The position numbers and the translations under genes were made by a program. Positions 1-8,766 of a stretch of 64,000 nucleotides of DNA are shown one piece after another (position 1 is the stretch's first letter; the number at the start of each line of letters is the position of its first letter). Below the pieces are notes generated by a model, which was not told the DNA's origin, did no database searches, and saw nothing but the letters and a program-made list of their open reading frames with translations. Source of the stretch: Modicisalibacter sp033446685 (GTDB taxonomy: Bacteria; Pseudomonadota; Gammaproteobacteria; Pseudomonadales; Halomonadaceae); assembly GCF_033446685.1 (NCBI RefSeq), contig NZ_JAWQLY010000008.1, forward strand, positions 1-64,000. The letters are read 5' to 3'.

Positions 1-76
1 CGAAGCCCGAAGCCCGAAGCCCGAAGCCCGAAGCCCGAAGCCCGAAGCCCGAAGCCCGAAGCCCGAAGCCCGAAGC
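1..76. repeat. Heptamer tandem repeat (CGAAGCC)n
   Basis: The first 76 bases are almost eleven perfect head-to-tail copies of the 7-base unit CGAAGCC, running into the left edge of the window, so the true length is unknown. The array lies directly beyond the stop codon of bepA (TAG at 76-78 on the minus strand). A 7-base unit is not a multiple of three, so copy-number change inside a reading frame would shift it, but here the array appears to be intergenic. What lies on its other side is not visible. Confidence 0.95.
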
Positions 77-1551
77 TAAAACTGCTGGAGCGCCTGGCGA
101 TAGTCGAGGTAGTCCTTGCGGCGTTCCTTCAGGCGGCTGGCCATGCCGAAGTCGCCCTCGCGCTTGGCGTTGTCCTCGGCGATGTCGAGCTGCTTGATGG
201 CGCGGTCGATATGCCCGGTCAGCTGCAACTCTTCGGCGCGGGCCAGCAGCCCCCAGGTCTTGTGGCCACTGCGCCCGGCGGCTTCGGCGAGCAGGTCGTA
301 TACGTGCGGGTTCTCGGGCGCCTGGCGGCTCAGGTCGCGCAGCACGGCGAAGGCTTCGCCGGGGTCGCGCTGCAGCAGCGCGCGGGCGCGGACCAACTGT
401 GCCGGCAGGTAATTCGGAGTCAGCCGCAGGATACGCTCGCTGCGGGTCAGGGCGGCTTCGTAACGGCCGGCGTCGAGGGCGATCTGGGCGGCGCTGGCGG
501 GAATCAGCGTCAGGTCGGGCCACGCGTCGGCCAGGCTGTCGAGCTGGGCGAGGGAGGCATCGATGCGGTTGCCGTGCGCGGCGGTCAGCGCCTCGAGGTA
601 GGCGATCGCCGCCTGGGGCGCGTTGTCCTGGCGCAATTCGGCCATCGCCTGGGCGGGGTTGTCGCTGTTGAGACCGAGCAGGGCGCGGGCGCGGACCATC
701 GCATAGGTCGGGTCGTCCGTGTCGCGCCGCGCGGTCCGCGAAGCCTGGAACTGATCGGCGCGCGCCTGGGTATCGCTGATGCGCGATTCGGTGACCGGGT
801 GGGTGAGCAGGAATTCCGGTGGGTTGCCGCCCTGCAGACTGGTCAGGCGCAGCATGGCGCGAAACATCGCCGGCATCGCCTCGGGGTCGAAGCCGGCCTC
901 GGCCATCGCCTCGAGCCCGACACGATCAGCTTCCTGTTCGAAGCGCCGCGAGTAGGCCAACTGGTCCTGAATGAAGGCCGCCTGCGAGCCCATCATCGCC
1001 GCCACCCCGGCGTTGCCGGCGCCACCGGCGGCGAGCACCATGCCGGCGAGCATCGCCGCCATGGTCGGTAGCTGGGTCTCCTCGGCACGCTCCATGCGCC
1101 GCGCGTAGTGGCGCTGCGACAGATGGCCGAGTTCGTGGGCGAGTACCGAGGCGAAGGCGTCCTCGCCATTGGCGAAGGCGAACAGACCCTGATTGACGCC
1201 GATCACGCCGCCCGGCACGGCGAAGGCGTTGAGCATCCGGCTGTCGATGAGGGCGACCGTCCAGTCGAGATCGCCGACATTGCTGTACGGCAGCAGCCGG
1301 GCGATCAGCGATTCGACATAGGCTTCGGCGATCGGGTCCTGCCAGGTGTGGGTCTGGGCGCGGAACTGGCGCAGCCAGGCGCGCCCCAGCCGGTATTCCT
1401 CGCCGCCCGAGACGCTGGCCCCACCGCTGCCCAGCGCGGGTAGCGAATCGCCGCCGACGGCCTGGGCGACCGGTAGCGGGGTGAATGCCAGCAGTCCCGC
1501 CAGCAGCCCTGACTTCACGACACTCGACATGGCCTTCCTCGTCGTCTCCAA
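76..1551 (-). CDS. bepA: BepA-type periplasmic M48 metalloprotease/chaperone with TPR repeats
   Basis: This 491-residue protein matches BepA (formerly YfgC) in size and layout. The family acts in the periplasm on outer-membrane beta-barrel assembly, degrading stalled LptD and BamA. The first ~31 residues form a signal peptide with an Ala-Gln-Ala end. The zinc-protease motif HELGH is at residues 139-143, with a third ligand glutamate in an EQEAD stretch near residue 207. The C-terminal ~200 residues are alanine/leucine-rich helices typical of TPR repeats. It is divergent from the tusA-like gene across a 77-base gap. The same order (bepA, tusA-like, perM, bcp, dapA, bamC) is known from pseudomonads. 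Function is by family resemblance. Confidence 0.92.
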   Translation of the reverse strand: METTRKAMSSVVKSGLLAGLLAFTPLPVAQAVGGDSLPALGSGGASVSGGEEYRLGRAWLRQFRAQTHTWQDPIAEAYVESLIARLLPYSNVGDLDWTVALIDSRMLNAFAVPGGVIGVNQGLFAFANGEDAFASVLAHELGHLSQRHYARRMERAEETQLPTMAAMLAGMVLAAGGAGNAGVAAMMGSQAAFIQDQLAYSRRFEQEADRVGLEAMAEAGFDPEAMPAMFRAMLRLTSLQGGNPPEFLLTHPVTESRISDTQARADQFQASRTARRDTDDPTYAMVRARALLGLNSDNPAQAMAELRQDNAPQAAIAYLEALTAAHGNRIDASLAQLDSLADAWPDLTLIPASAAQIALDAGRYEAALTRSERILRLTPNYLPAQLVRARALLQRDPGEAFAVLRDLSRQAPENPHVYDLLAEAAGRSGHKTWGLLARAEELQLTGHIDRAIKQLDIAEDNAKREGDFGMASRLKERRKDYLDYRQALQQF

Positions 1552-1628
1552 GCGTTTATGTCCGACATTGATTCACCCGGCAAAGTGCCTTTAAATCGAG
1601 ACGGTTTTTCATTCTCCCGGGAGGTGGC

Positions 1629-1874
1629 ATGGCCCTGCAACCCACTGATCGACTCGATACGCGCGGCCTGGCCTGCCCGTTGCCACTGCTCAAGGCCAAG
1701 CAAGCGTTGGCGCGCCTGACGGTGGGTGACATCCTCCACGTGGTGGCGAGCGATCCCGGGTCGTGGCGCGACTTCGAGGCCTTCGCCGCGCACAGCGACC
1801 ACGAACTGCTGGAGCGCGACACGCGCGACACAGATTATCACTACTGGATACGCAAGGGCGGTAACCGAGCATGA
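1629..1874 (+). CDS. TusA/SirA-family sulfur carrier protein
   Basis: This is a small 81-residue protein of the TusA family, cytosolic proteins that carry sulfur as a persulfide. The family signature is present near the N-terminus as a CPLP motif in the context RGLACPLPLLKAK, so the acceptor cysteine is kept. Family members donate sulfur for tRNA thiolation or molybdenum cofactor work; a pseudomonad protein in the same genomic position (PA1006) has been linked to molybdenum metabolism, which makes this a better analogue than E. coli TusA. Its stop overlaps the perM start (ATGA at 1871-1874), so the two are translationally coupled. Confidence 0.88.
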   Translation: MALQPTDRLDTRGLACPLPLLKAKQALARLTVGDILHVVASDPGSWRDFEAFAAHSDHELLERDTRDTDYHYWIRKGGNRA

Positions 1875-2968
1875 CCATGAAGGAGGTCTTCAAGACCTGG
1901 TTCGAGCGCTACTTCTCCGACGAGGAGGCGGTCGTCCTGTTGCTGGTGCTGGTGCTAGGCTTTGCCGCGGTGTTCTGGCTGGGCAAGATGCTGGCGCCGT
2001 TCTTCACGGCGCTGGTGCTGGCCTTCCTGCTGCAGGGGGTGGTCAGTTGGCTCGAGCGTCATGGGTTGCCGCGACTGTTGTCGGTACTGCTGGTGTTTCT
2101 GGTGTTCGTCGGTGCGCTGCTGGCGCTGGCGCTGATCGTGCTGCCACTGGTCTGGAACCAGCTGCTCGAACTGGTCCAGGAGAGTCCACGGATGTTCGAT
2201 AGCGTGCAGGGGTGGCTCGATGAGATGCAGGCGCGCTACCCGACGGTGATCACCCCGGCGCAGATCGACGACTGGATCGCCACCGCCGGACGCGAGGCGA
2301 CCCAGCTCGGCCAGCGTGCGCTGACCTTCTCGCTGGCCTCGCTGGGCAACCTGCTGGGGCTGATCATCTATCTGGTGCTGGTGCCGATCCTGGTGTTCTT
2401 CCTGCTCAAGGATCGCGAACCGCTGATCCGCTTCATGCTCTCGTTGCTGCCGCAAAAACGCACCCTGATGACGCGCATCTGGTACGAGATGGACGATCAG
2501 ATAGCCAACTACATCCGCGGCAAGGCGATCGAGATCGTCATCGTCGGCGGCGCGGCGTACATCACCTTCTGGTTCTTCGGCCTGCCCTATGCCGCGCTGC
2601 TGGGGTTGACGGTCGGGCTATCGGTGCTGGTCCCCTACATCGGCGCGGCGGTGGCGACCCTGCCGGTGGCCGCGGTGGCCGGGTTCCATTTCGGGCTGGG
2701 CGATCAGTTTCTCTACGTGATCGTCGCCTACGGCGTGCTGCAGGCGCTCGACGGCAACGTGCTGGTGCCGGTGCTGTTCTCGGAGGCGGTCAACCTGCAT
2801 CCGGTATCGATCATCCTCGCGGTGCTGTTCTTCGGCGGCATCTGGGGCTTCTGGGGCGTGTTCTTCGCGATCCCGCTGGCGACCCTGCTCAAGGCGCTGG
2901 CGCGCGCCTGGCCACGCAGCGTCGCGCAGCGCGACCAGCCGTTGCGCCAGGTCGATCTACAGGACTGA
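1871..2968 (+). CDS. perM: AI-2E family transporter (PerM-like permease)
   Basis: A 365-residue integral membrane protein of the AI-2E/PerM family. It shows about eight hydrophobic segments, including a helical pair near residues 20-75 and a cluster around residues 150-340, separated by an amphipathic stretch (~90-150) typical of the family. The C-terminal part has the usual 'PYIGA' and 'LDGNVLVPVLF' signatures. The start overlaps the preceding tusA-like gene by four bases. Substrates differ widely in this family (autoinducer-2 export, Na+/H+ exchange), so none is assigned here. The gene converges on bcp with three bases between the stops. Confidence 0.88.
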   Translation: MTMKEVFKTWFERYFSDEEAVVLLLVLVLGFAAVFWLGKMLAPFFTALVLAFLLQGVVSWLERHGLPRLLSVLLVFLVFVGALLALALIVLPLVWNQLLELVQESPRMFDSVQGWLDEMQARYPTVITPAQIDDWIATAGREATQLGQRALTFSLASLGNLLGLIIYLVLVPILVFFLLKDREPLIRFMLSLLPQKRTLMTRIWYEMDDQIANYIRGKAIEIVIVGGAAYITFWFFGLPYAALLGLTVGLSVLVPYIGAAVATLPVAAVAGFHFGLGDQFLYVIVAYGVLQALDGNVLVPVLFSEAVNLHPVSIILAVLFFGGIWGFWGVFFAIPLATLLKALARAWPRSVAQRDQPLRQVDLQD

Positions 2969-2971
2969 AAC

Positions 2972-3448
2972 TTACCCCTGGGCGTGCAGTTCGCGGGCCG
3001 CGTCGAGCACCTCGGCGACGTGGCCCGGCACCTTGACCTTGCGCCATTCGCGGGCCAGGTTGCCGTCGGCATCGATCAGGAAGGTGCTGCGCTCGATGCC
3101 CAGATGCTCCTTGCCGTAGAGCTTCTTGAGCTTGATGACGTCGAACTGGCGGCACAGCGCCTCGTCCTTGTCGGAAATCAGCTCGAAGTTGAAGCCCTGC
3201 TTGGCCCTGAAGTTCTCGTGGGCACGCAGGCCGTCGCGCGAGACGCCGAGAATCACCGTGTTGGCGGCCTCGAAATCGGCCTTGTGATCGCGAAAGTCGC
3301 CGCCCTCGGTGGTGCAACCGGGGGTGCTGTCCTTGGGATAGAAATAGATCACCACCTGCCGGCCGCGCAGTTGCGAGAGGGTCACGGTGGTGTCGCTGGT
3401 GGCCTGGGCGGTGAAATCCGCGACCGGCTGGCCGACACTGATGCTCAT
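2972..3448 (-). CDS. bcp: Thioredoxin-dependent peroxiredoxin (Bcp/PrxQ)
   Basis: A 158-residue PrxQ-type peroxiredoxin that reduces hydrogen peroxide and alkyl hydroperoxides in the cytosol. The start at 3448 is chosen because AGGAG lies just upstream and it gives the family length; an in-frame extension to 3685 has no support. The peroxidatic cysteine is C45 in a PKDSTPGC context. The close resolving cysteine found at position 50 in E. coli BCP is replaced by glycine here (GCTTEGGD). C99 (DEALC) is present and could act as the alternative resolving residue. It is convergent with perM and upstream of dapA. Confidence 0.92.
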   Translation of the reverse strand: MSISVGQPVADFTAQATSDTTVTLSQLRGRQVVIYFYPKDSTPGCTTEGGDFRDHKADFEAANTVILGVSRDGLRAHENFRAKQGFNFELISDKDEALCRQFDVIKLKKLYGKEHLGIERSTFLIDADGNLAREWRKVKVPGHVAEVLDAARELHAQG

Positions 3449-3668
3449 GGCTGACTCCTGACGTGAATGGACGTCGGCGATTACACGCAAGCGTGGGGGC
3501 GCTGTAAAGCCTTGACGACGGCAAACGGCGTTAAGGTGCTTCGGCATCTGTACAGGCTTTCGTCGCCTGAGTACCATTTGGGGCCTGGACCGGGCACCGA
3601 TTACGTGGGTTATCGGCGGGTAGGTCGTCCATGACCGACTCGGCCGCTTCACAGGAGAGCATCGCAGG

Positions 3669-4553
3669 ATGATCACAGGCAGCATCGTCGCGCTGGCGAC
3701 CCCGATGAAAACATCCGGTGAGATCGACTGGGAGGCGCTGCGCCGCCTGGTGGGCTTTCATCTCGACAACGGCACCGATGGTATCGTCGCCGCCGGCACC
3801 ACCGGCGAGCCGACCACCATGTCCTTCGCCGAACACTTCGACGTCATCCGCACCGTGGTCGAGGAAGTTAACGGGCGTATCCCGGTGATCGCCGGCACCG
3901 GAGCCAACGCGACCTCCGAGGCCGTCGAACTGGCGCGCTACGCCAAGGAGGTCGGCGCCGACTATTGCCTGTCGGTGTGCCCGTATTACAACAAGCCGAC
4001 CCAGGAAGGCCTGTTCCAGCACTTCAAGGCGGTCGCCGAGGGCGGCGATCTGCCGGTGATCCTCTACAACGTACCGGGGCGCACCTGTTCGGATCTTTAC
4101 AACGAGACGGTCTTCCGGCTGGCCGAGATCGACAACATCGTCGGTCTCAAGGACGCCACCGGCAACCTCGAGCGCGCCGAGGAGCTGGTCGACCGCCTGC
4201 GTGACACGGGCTTCGCGCTCTACTCCGGCGACGATCCCACCGCCTGCGAGTTCATGCTGATGGGAGGCCACGGCGACATCTCGGTGACCGCCAACGTCGC
4301 GCCGCACGCCATGCACGAGCTATGCCGGGCCGCGCTGGCCGGGGATACCGAGCGTGCGCACCAGATCAACACGCGGCTGATGCCGCTGCATACCGCGCTG
4401 GGCGTCGAGGCCAATCCGATCCCGGTGAAGTGGGGGCTCAATCGCATGGGCTATGCCGATCCCGGGATCCGTCTGCCACTGACCTGGCTGTCCGAGAAAT
4501 ACCACTCCACCGTCGGCGAGGCCCTGCAACTGGCCGGTGTGCTGGATGACTGA
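3669..4553 (+). CDS. dapA: 4-hydroxy-tetrahydrodipicolinate synthase
   Basis: DapA condenses pyruvate with aspartate semialdehyde in the first committed step to diaminopimelate and lysine. The 294-residue length is standard. The Schiff-base lysine is K161 in GLKDATG, at the E. coli position; the pyruvate-binding GTTGE motif and the YNVPGRT segment with the catalytic tyrosine are both present. A CAGGAGAG ribosome site precedes the ATG. It starts a co-directional run dapA-bamC-MBL hydrolase-purC, an arrangement conserved in pseudomonads and related bacteria. Confidence 0.97.
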   Translation: MITGSIVALATPMKTSGEIDWEALRRLVGFHLDNGTDGIVAAGTTGEPTTMSFAEHFDVIRTVVEEVNGRIPVIAGTGANATSEAVELARYAKEVGADYCLSVCPYYNKPTQEGLFQHFKAVAEGGDLPVILYNVPGRTCSDLYNETVFRLAEIDNIVGLKDATGNLERAEELVDRLRDTGFALYSGDDPTACEFMLMGGHGDISVTANVAPHAMHELCRAALAGDTERAHQINTRLMPLHTALGVEANPIPVKWGLNRMGYADPGIRLPLTWLSEKYHSTVGEALQLAGVLDD

Positions 4554-4590
4554 GGCCAGCTCTGGCCCGCACCCACAAGAAGGTAGAAGC

Positions 4591-5538
4591 ATGAACCCCG
4601 TCTTCACATGGATGCCGCTGATCGTGGCCGCCGCCGTTGCCCTGAGTGGCTGCGGCCGCGATGGCTACTACTACGATCGCAGCGACGAGTATCAGGCCGC
4701 CGAGATGAGCCAGCCGCTGGATCTGCCCGATGCGCGCCGTTCCAGTCGCTACCAGAACGCCATGCCGGTGCCGGATGCCAGCAACGACTTCAGCGCCGAA
4801 GGCGACTTCCAGGTGCCGCGCCCGCAGCCGCTGGCCGGCAGCCGCGACGCGGACCTGCCCTATGTCGAGCTGCGCGAGGCGGGCAGCGATCGCTGGCTGC
4901 TGGTCAATGCCTCGCCGGGTAGCGTATGGCCGCAATTGCAGGGTTTCGTCGAAAGCCGCGGCCTGACTGCTTCCACCCTGGATGCATCGCAGGGCCGAAT
5001 CGTCACCGACGAGGCCGATTTCCAGGTCCGCCAGGGGTTGCGCAACGGGACCAGTGAAGTGCGCTGCAGTGCGCCGGGCGCGGGCGGACAGTGTCTGGCC
5101 GCGCTGCAGGGGTATCTCGATAGCCGCAGCGAGCAGGCCGGCGGTGTCTCGCTGGCCGCTCAGGGTCTGTCCCAGGAGGAACGGATCCGCCTGCTCAAGC
5201 GCAACGACCGCTGGCAGTTGCAGCTGGCGCTGGGCATCGACCGCGCCTGGTCGGAGCTGCATTACCAGCTGACCAACAACTTCACCGGCGAGGGCCGCAA
5301 GCTGGTCGACCAGAATCGCAGCGCCGGCGACTTCCTCGTCGACTATACGCCGCGCGAGGAGGACGGCGGCTGGTTCGACTGGTTCGGCGCCGATGCAGAG
5401 CCGCGTCGCTACCGCTTGCATGTCGCTCCGGCGGGTGCCGGCGAGAGCCAGGTGACGGTCGCCGCGGCGGATGGCGAGAGCCTGGCCGACAGCGAGGCCC
5501 GCGCGGTGCTCGACGCCCTGGCCTCGACGCTGCGCTGA
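4591..5538 (+). CDS. bamC: Outer membrane protein assembly factor BamC (lipoprotein)
   Basis: A 315-residue lipoprotein with a signal sequence ending in an ALSGC lipobox, cysteine near residue 20. BamC is a peripheral lipoprotein of the Bam complex that inserts beta-barrel proteins into the outer membrane. The start at 4591 is preferred over an in-frame extension to 4537 because it gives a proper lipoprotein signal peptide and clears dapA. After the lipobox a Tyr/Asp-rich unstructured lid segment (GYYYDRSDEYQ) is followed by two similar-sized globular halves, as in the family. Position directly after dapA supports the call. It overlaps the next gene by one base (TGATG). Confidence 0.9.
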   Translation: MNPVFTWMPLIVAAAVALSGCGRDGYYYDRSDEYQAAEMSQPLDLPDARRSSRYQNAMPVPDASNDFSAEGDFQVPRPQPLAGSRDADLPYVELREAGSDRWLLVNASPGSVWPQLQGFVESRGLTASTLDASQGRIVTDEADFQVRQGLRNGTSEVRCSAPGAGGQCLAALQGYLDSRSEQAGGVSLAAQGLSQEERIRLLKRNDRWQLQLALGIDRAWSELHYQLTNNFTGEGRKLVDQNRSAGDFLVDYTPREEDGGWFDWFGADAEPRRYRLHVAPAGAGESQVTVAAADGESLADSEARAVLDALASTLR

Positions 5539-6347
5539 TGGACGAGCGGGTATCGCAAGCGGCCCGATTGCCTGGCGGGCAGGCCTTGAGCTTCGCCTCG
5601 CTGGGCAGCGGCAGCAAGGGCAACGCCACGCTGGTCAGCGACGGCGAGACCCACGTACTGGTCGATTGCGGCTTCGGCCTGCGCGAGACCGAGAAGCGCC
5701 TGGCACGTTACGGCTTGCATCCCCGCCAGCTGGCCGCGGTGCTGGTCACCCACGAGCACGGCGACCACATCAGCGGCGTCGGCGCGCTGGCGCGGCGCCA
5801 CGGCCTGCCGGTCTACCTGACCGCTGGCACGCTGCTGTCGCGGCGCCTCGGCGAGGTGCCGCAGCATCAGTTGATCGTGCCCCAGGCACGCTTCGCCATC
5901 GCCGGACTCGAGATCGACCCGATTACGGTGCCGCACGACGCCCGCGAGCCGGTGCAGTTCCGCTTTCATGCGCGCCAACGCACGCTCGGCGTGCTCACCG
6001 ACCTGGGCCATCCCACCGAGCATGTGGTCGCCAGTTTCCAGCGCTGCGACGCGCTGTTGCTGGAGTGCAATCACGACCCGCAGATGCTTGCCGACGGACC
6101 CTATCCGCCGCGTCTCAAGCGGCGTGTCGGCGGTAACTGGGGGCATCTGGCCAACGTCCAGGCACAGGCGCTGCTCACCCGGATCGGACTCGATCGCCTG
6201 CAGCGCATCGTCTGCTCGCATCTCTCGGAGCACAACAACCGCCCGGAGCTTGCCCGCGAGGCCCTGGTGCCGCTGCTCGACGGCGATGAATCGCGGTTGG
6301 TGGTGTCCGCCCAGGACCGCGGTTTCGACTGGCAGGTCGTCGCGTGA
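5538..6347 (+). CDS. MBL-fold metallo-hydrolase (WalJ/YycJ-like)
   Basis: A 269-residue metallo-beta-lactamase-fold protein. The zinc motif THEHGDHISG (HxHxDH) is near residue 73, with the further ligand aspartates and histidines in TDLGHPTEHV and the C-terminal CSHLSEHN segment. The N-terminal 'FASLGSGSKGNATLV' matches the WalJ/YycJ group of putative nucleic-acid-processing or DNA-metabolism hydrolases. It shares one base with bamC and sits before purC, as in pseudomonads. No substrate can be read from the sequence. Confidence 0.85.
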   Translation: MDERVSQAARLPGGQALSFASLGSGSKGNATLVSDGETHVLVDCGFGLRETEKRLARYGLHPRQLAAVLVTHEHGDHISGVGALARRHGLPVYLTAGTLLSRRLGEVPQHQLIVPQARFAIAGLEIDPITVPHDAREPVQFRFHARQRTLGVLTDLGHPTEHVVASFQRCDALLLECNHDPQMLADGPYPPRLKRRVGGNWGHLANVQAQALLTRIGLDRLQRIVCSHLSEHNNRPELAREALVPLLDGDESRLVVSAQDRGFDWQVVA

Positions 6348-6413
6348 ACGTGGCTATGACTCAGGCGCAGGCAGGCGACGACTCCTTCAATGACGCTTTC
6401 AGAGAAACTCCTC

Positions 6414-7127
6414 ATGGAAAAACGTGACGCGCTGTATGCCGGCAAGGCCAAATCCGTCTACCGCACCGACGACCCCGAGCGCCTGATACTGCATTTTCGC
6501 GACGATACCAGCGCCTTCGACGGCGAGCGCGTCGAGTCGTTGGCCCGCAAGGGCATGGTCAACAACAAGTTCAATGCCTTCATCATGGGCAAGCTCGAGG
6601 CCGCAGGCATTCCGACCCACTTCGACGGGCTGGTGTCGGATACCGAATGCGTGGTCAAGAAGCTCGAGATGATCCCGGTCGAGTGCGTGGTGCGCAACCT
6701 GGCCGCCGGCAGTCTGGTGAAGCGCCTGGGGGTCGAGGAGGGGCGCGAGCTCAATCCGCCGACCTTCGAGCTGTTCCTCAAGAACGATGCCCAGCACGAC
6801 CCGATGATCAACGAATCGCTGGCCGAAACCTTCGGCTGGGCGACTCCCGAGCAGCTGGCACGGATGAAGGCGCTGACCTTCCAGGTCAACGACGTGCTCA
6901 AGCAGCTGTTCCTCGACGGCGGCATGCTGCTGGTCGACTACAAGCTCGAGTTCGGGATGTTCAACGGCGAGATCGTGCTCGGCGACGAGTTCTCGCCGGA
7001 CGGCTGCCGGCTGTGGGACGCCAAGACCCGCGAGAAGATGGACAAGGACCGCTTCCGTCAAGGGCTCGGCGGGGTGATCGAGGCCTACGAGGAAGTCGGC
7101 CGGCGCCTGGGTATCGTCTTCGACTGA
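6414..7127 (+). CDS. purC: Phosphoribosylaminoimidazole-succinocarboxamide (SAICAR) synthase
   Basis: PurC joins CAIR and aspartate, using ATP, in de novo purine synthesis. From the ATG at 6414 the protein is 237 residues, the same length as E. coli PurC, and begins MEKRDALYAGKAKSVY as in pseudomonad homologues. An in-frame ATG at 6390 would add eight residues and cannot be excluded, because neither start has a strong ribosome site. Conserved segments include KGMVNNKFN, VECVVRN and DEFSPDG. A good intrinsic terminator follows at 7149. Confidence 0.95.
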   Translation: MEKRDALYAGKAKSVYRTDDPERLILHFRDDTSAFDGERVESLARKGMVNNKFNAFIMGKLEAAGIPTHFDGLVSDTECVVKKLEMIPVECVVRNLAAGSLVKRLGVEEGRELNPPTFELFLKNDAQHDPMINESLAETFGWATPEQLARMKALTFQVNDVLKQLFLDGGMLLVDYKLEFGMFNGEIVLGDEFSPDGCRLWDAKTREKMDKDRFRQGLGGVIEAYEEVGRRLGIVFD

Positions 7128-7148
7128 GGACGCGGTTACCGGAAGCGC

Positions 7149-7176
7149 GAAAGCGGCCTGCGGGCCGCTTTCGTCG
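7149..7176 (+). terminator. Intrinsic terminator after purC
   Basis: A perfect 10-bp stem (GAAAGCGGCC / GGCCGCTTTC) with a TGCG loop, 21 bases past the purC stop. The 3' arm ends in TTTC and is followed by a weak T-containing stretch. It also faces the 3' end of trmO on the other strand, so it may work in both directions. Confidence 0.8.
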
Positions 7177-7188
7177 TTACATGCCCAG

Positions 7189-7935
7189 TCAAGGTCCGAG
7201 GTCGGTCAGCGGAACGATCTCGACGACCTCGAAGGCGATATCCGATGAGTCGTCGCCGTGGGCCCGAAAGCGCACGTCGACGTCCCTCAGCGCGACTCCG
7301 TAGCGGCGCGCGTCGCGACCGCCCCGGTAGGCCGGGCGCGGGTCCTGGGCAAGTACCTGAACGATCAGCCGGCGCAGCGAGTCGCCGTCGTCGCGCCCGG
7401 CCAGGCGCGCCTCGGCGAGGGCACTGAAGGCCACGCTGTGTCGGGGCGGCGGCGCGGGGGCGAAGCCGGCAGCCGCGGCGGGGCGCGATTCGGCCCACGG
7501 CAGGTAGGGCTTTATGTCGAGTACCGGCGTGCCGTCGACCAAGTCGTGACCGCGCAGGTGCAAGCGTACGCCGCCCCGGGTATCGATCCGTTCGAGTTCG
7601 ACCAGCGACAGGCCCAGGCGATTGGGACGGTGGGTGCTGCGGGTGGCGAACACGCCGAGTTTGGCGTTACCGCCCAGGCGCGGCGGGCGCACCAGTGGCG
7701 TCCAGCGTTCGGGGCTGCGGTGAAAGACGAAGGTCAGCCAGAGATGGCTGACGTCCTCCAGGCCGCGCACCGCGAGCGGCTCGTCGAAAGGCGGCAGCAG
7801 CGTCAGCACCGCACGTGCCTCATCGGCCAGGCCGGGTTGGCGGGGGATGCCGAACTTGTCGGGATAATCGCTGGCGATGCGGCCGATGGCCTGCATCGTG
7901 AAGCTGGCGCCGGGCGCTGAGTCGATATCGTGCAT
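7189..7935 (-). CDS. trmO: tRNA (N6-threonylcarbamoyladenosine(37)-N6)-methyltransferase TrmO
   Basis: A 248-residue TsaA/YaeB/VirR-type protein. TrmO uses S-adenosylmethionine to methylate t6A37 in ANN-reading tRNAs. Family blocks are clear: 'DKFGIPRQPGL', 'RPPRLGGNAKLGVFATRSTHRPN' (split across two lines in most alignments), 'DLVDGTPVLDIKPYLP' and 'LAQDPRPAYR'. The start at 7935 (MHDIDSAPG) is chosen for its length against E. coli TrmO (235 residues); the frame stays open to 7983, and no clear ribosome site separates the options. It is convergent with purC. Confidence 0.9.
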   Translation of the reverse strand: MHDIDSAPGASFTMQAIGRIASDYPDKFGIPRQPGLADEARAVLTLLPPFDEPLAVRGLEDVSHLWLTFVFHRSPERWTPLVRPPRLGGNAKLGVFATRSTHRPNRLGLSLVELERIDTRGGVRLHLRGHDLVDGTPVLDIKPYLPWAESRPAAAAGFAPAPPPRHSVAFSALAEARLAGRDDGDSLRRLIVQVLAQDPRPAYRGGRDARRYGVALRDVDVRFRAHGDDSSDIAFEVVEIVPLTDLGP

Positions 7936-8119
7936 CGCGACATTATGCCGACGGGGCGGGTACTGCGCACCCTCCGGGCACACGATCGGCCTGCTGGCCG
8001 GCAGGGGCGGGGGCGCCTACCTTATAAGGCCATGGGCTCTACACTGGGCCTGGACATGGAAGCCCGCCAGCGTCTTATCGAGCGCTGGTTTGATGACCGA
8101 ACTTGGCGAGGGAACGCTC

Positions 8120-8686
8120 ATGAGTTTTCTACGGGTCTATCACGAAGCCGATGGCCAGCAGCCATTGCTGGCGACGCGTGATGATGCACGGATCAGCGGT
8201 GAGCTCGAGGCTCACGGCATACGCTTCGAACACTGGCCGCTGCGCCATGCGCTGGGGCCGGCGGCCGATCAGGAAACGGTATTGGCGGCCTATGGCGAGG
8301 AGCTCGCGCTGCTACGCCAACAGACCGACTTCGCCATCGCCGAGGTGATCGGCCTGACTCCCGACCATCCCGACAGCGCGGCACTGCGCGAGCGGTTTCT
8401 CGAGGAGCATCACAACAGCGATGAGGAGGTGCGCTTCTTCGTGCGCGGGGAGGGGATCTTCTACCTGCATCTCGCCGAGCGGGTCTATGTGGTGGGCTGC
8501 GTTGCGGGCGACCTGATGACGATACCCGCCGGCACGCGGCACTGGTTCGACATGGGGCCGGCGCCGGACTTTACCGCGATCCGCCTGTACAGCGACCATC
8601 GCGACCGGGTGGCCAGCATGACCGGCAGCCGCATCGCCTCACGCTTTCCGCGTTTCGAGGCGCTCAGCGAGGAGCGGGCGGCTTGA
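8120..8686 (+). CDS. mtnD: Acireductone dioxygenase-like cupin (MtnD family)
   Basis: A 188-residue cupin matching acireductone dioxygenase, which acts in the methionine salvage pathway. The start has a GAGGGA ribosome site. Most of the family pattern is present (FLEEH, DEEVRFFVRGEGIFYLHL, PAGTRHWFDMG, FTAIRLY). In the metal-binding HxHxxxE stretch, however, the sequence reads EEHHNSDEE where characterised enzymes have EEHTHxxDE. Aligned without a gap, the second metal-ligand histidine is asparagine. Activity is therefore less certain than the fold. No other methionine-salvage gene is nearby. Confidence 0.8.
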   Translation: MSFLRVYHEADGQQPLLATRDDARISGELEAHGIRFEHWPLRHALGPAADQETVLAAYGEELALLRQQTDFAIAEVIGLTPDHPDSAALRERFLEEHHNSDEEVRFFVRGEGIFYLHLAERVYVVGCVAGDLMTIPAGTRHWFDMGPAPDFTAIRLYSDHRDRVASMTGSRIASRFPRFEALSEERAA

Positions 8687-8766
8687 TCACGGTCTCGATC
8701 ATTTTCATGGCACGGGCCATGCCGGGCGGCGTCTTGGCGATGCACCCGACCGAGGGGGAGTGACCC

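Noticed and set aside
1..76. Heptamer array as a CRISPR array
   Set aside because: Units are contiguous 7-mers without spacers.
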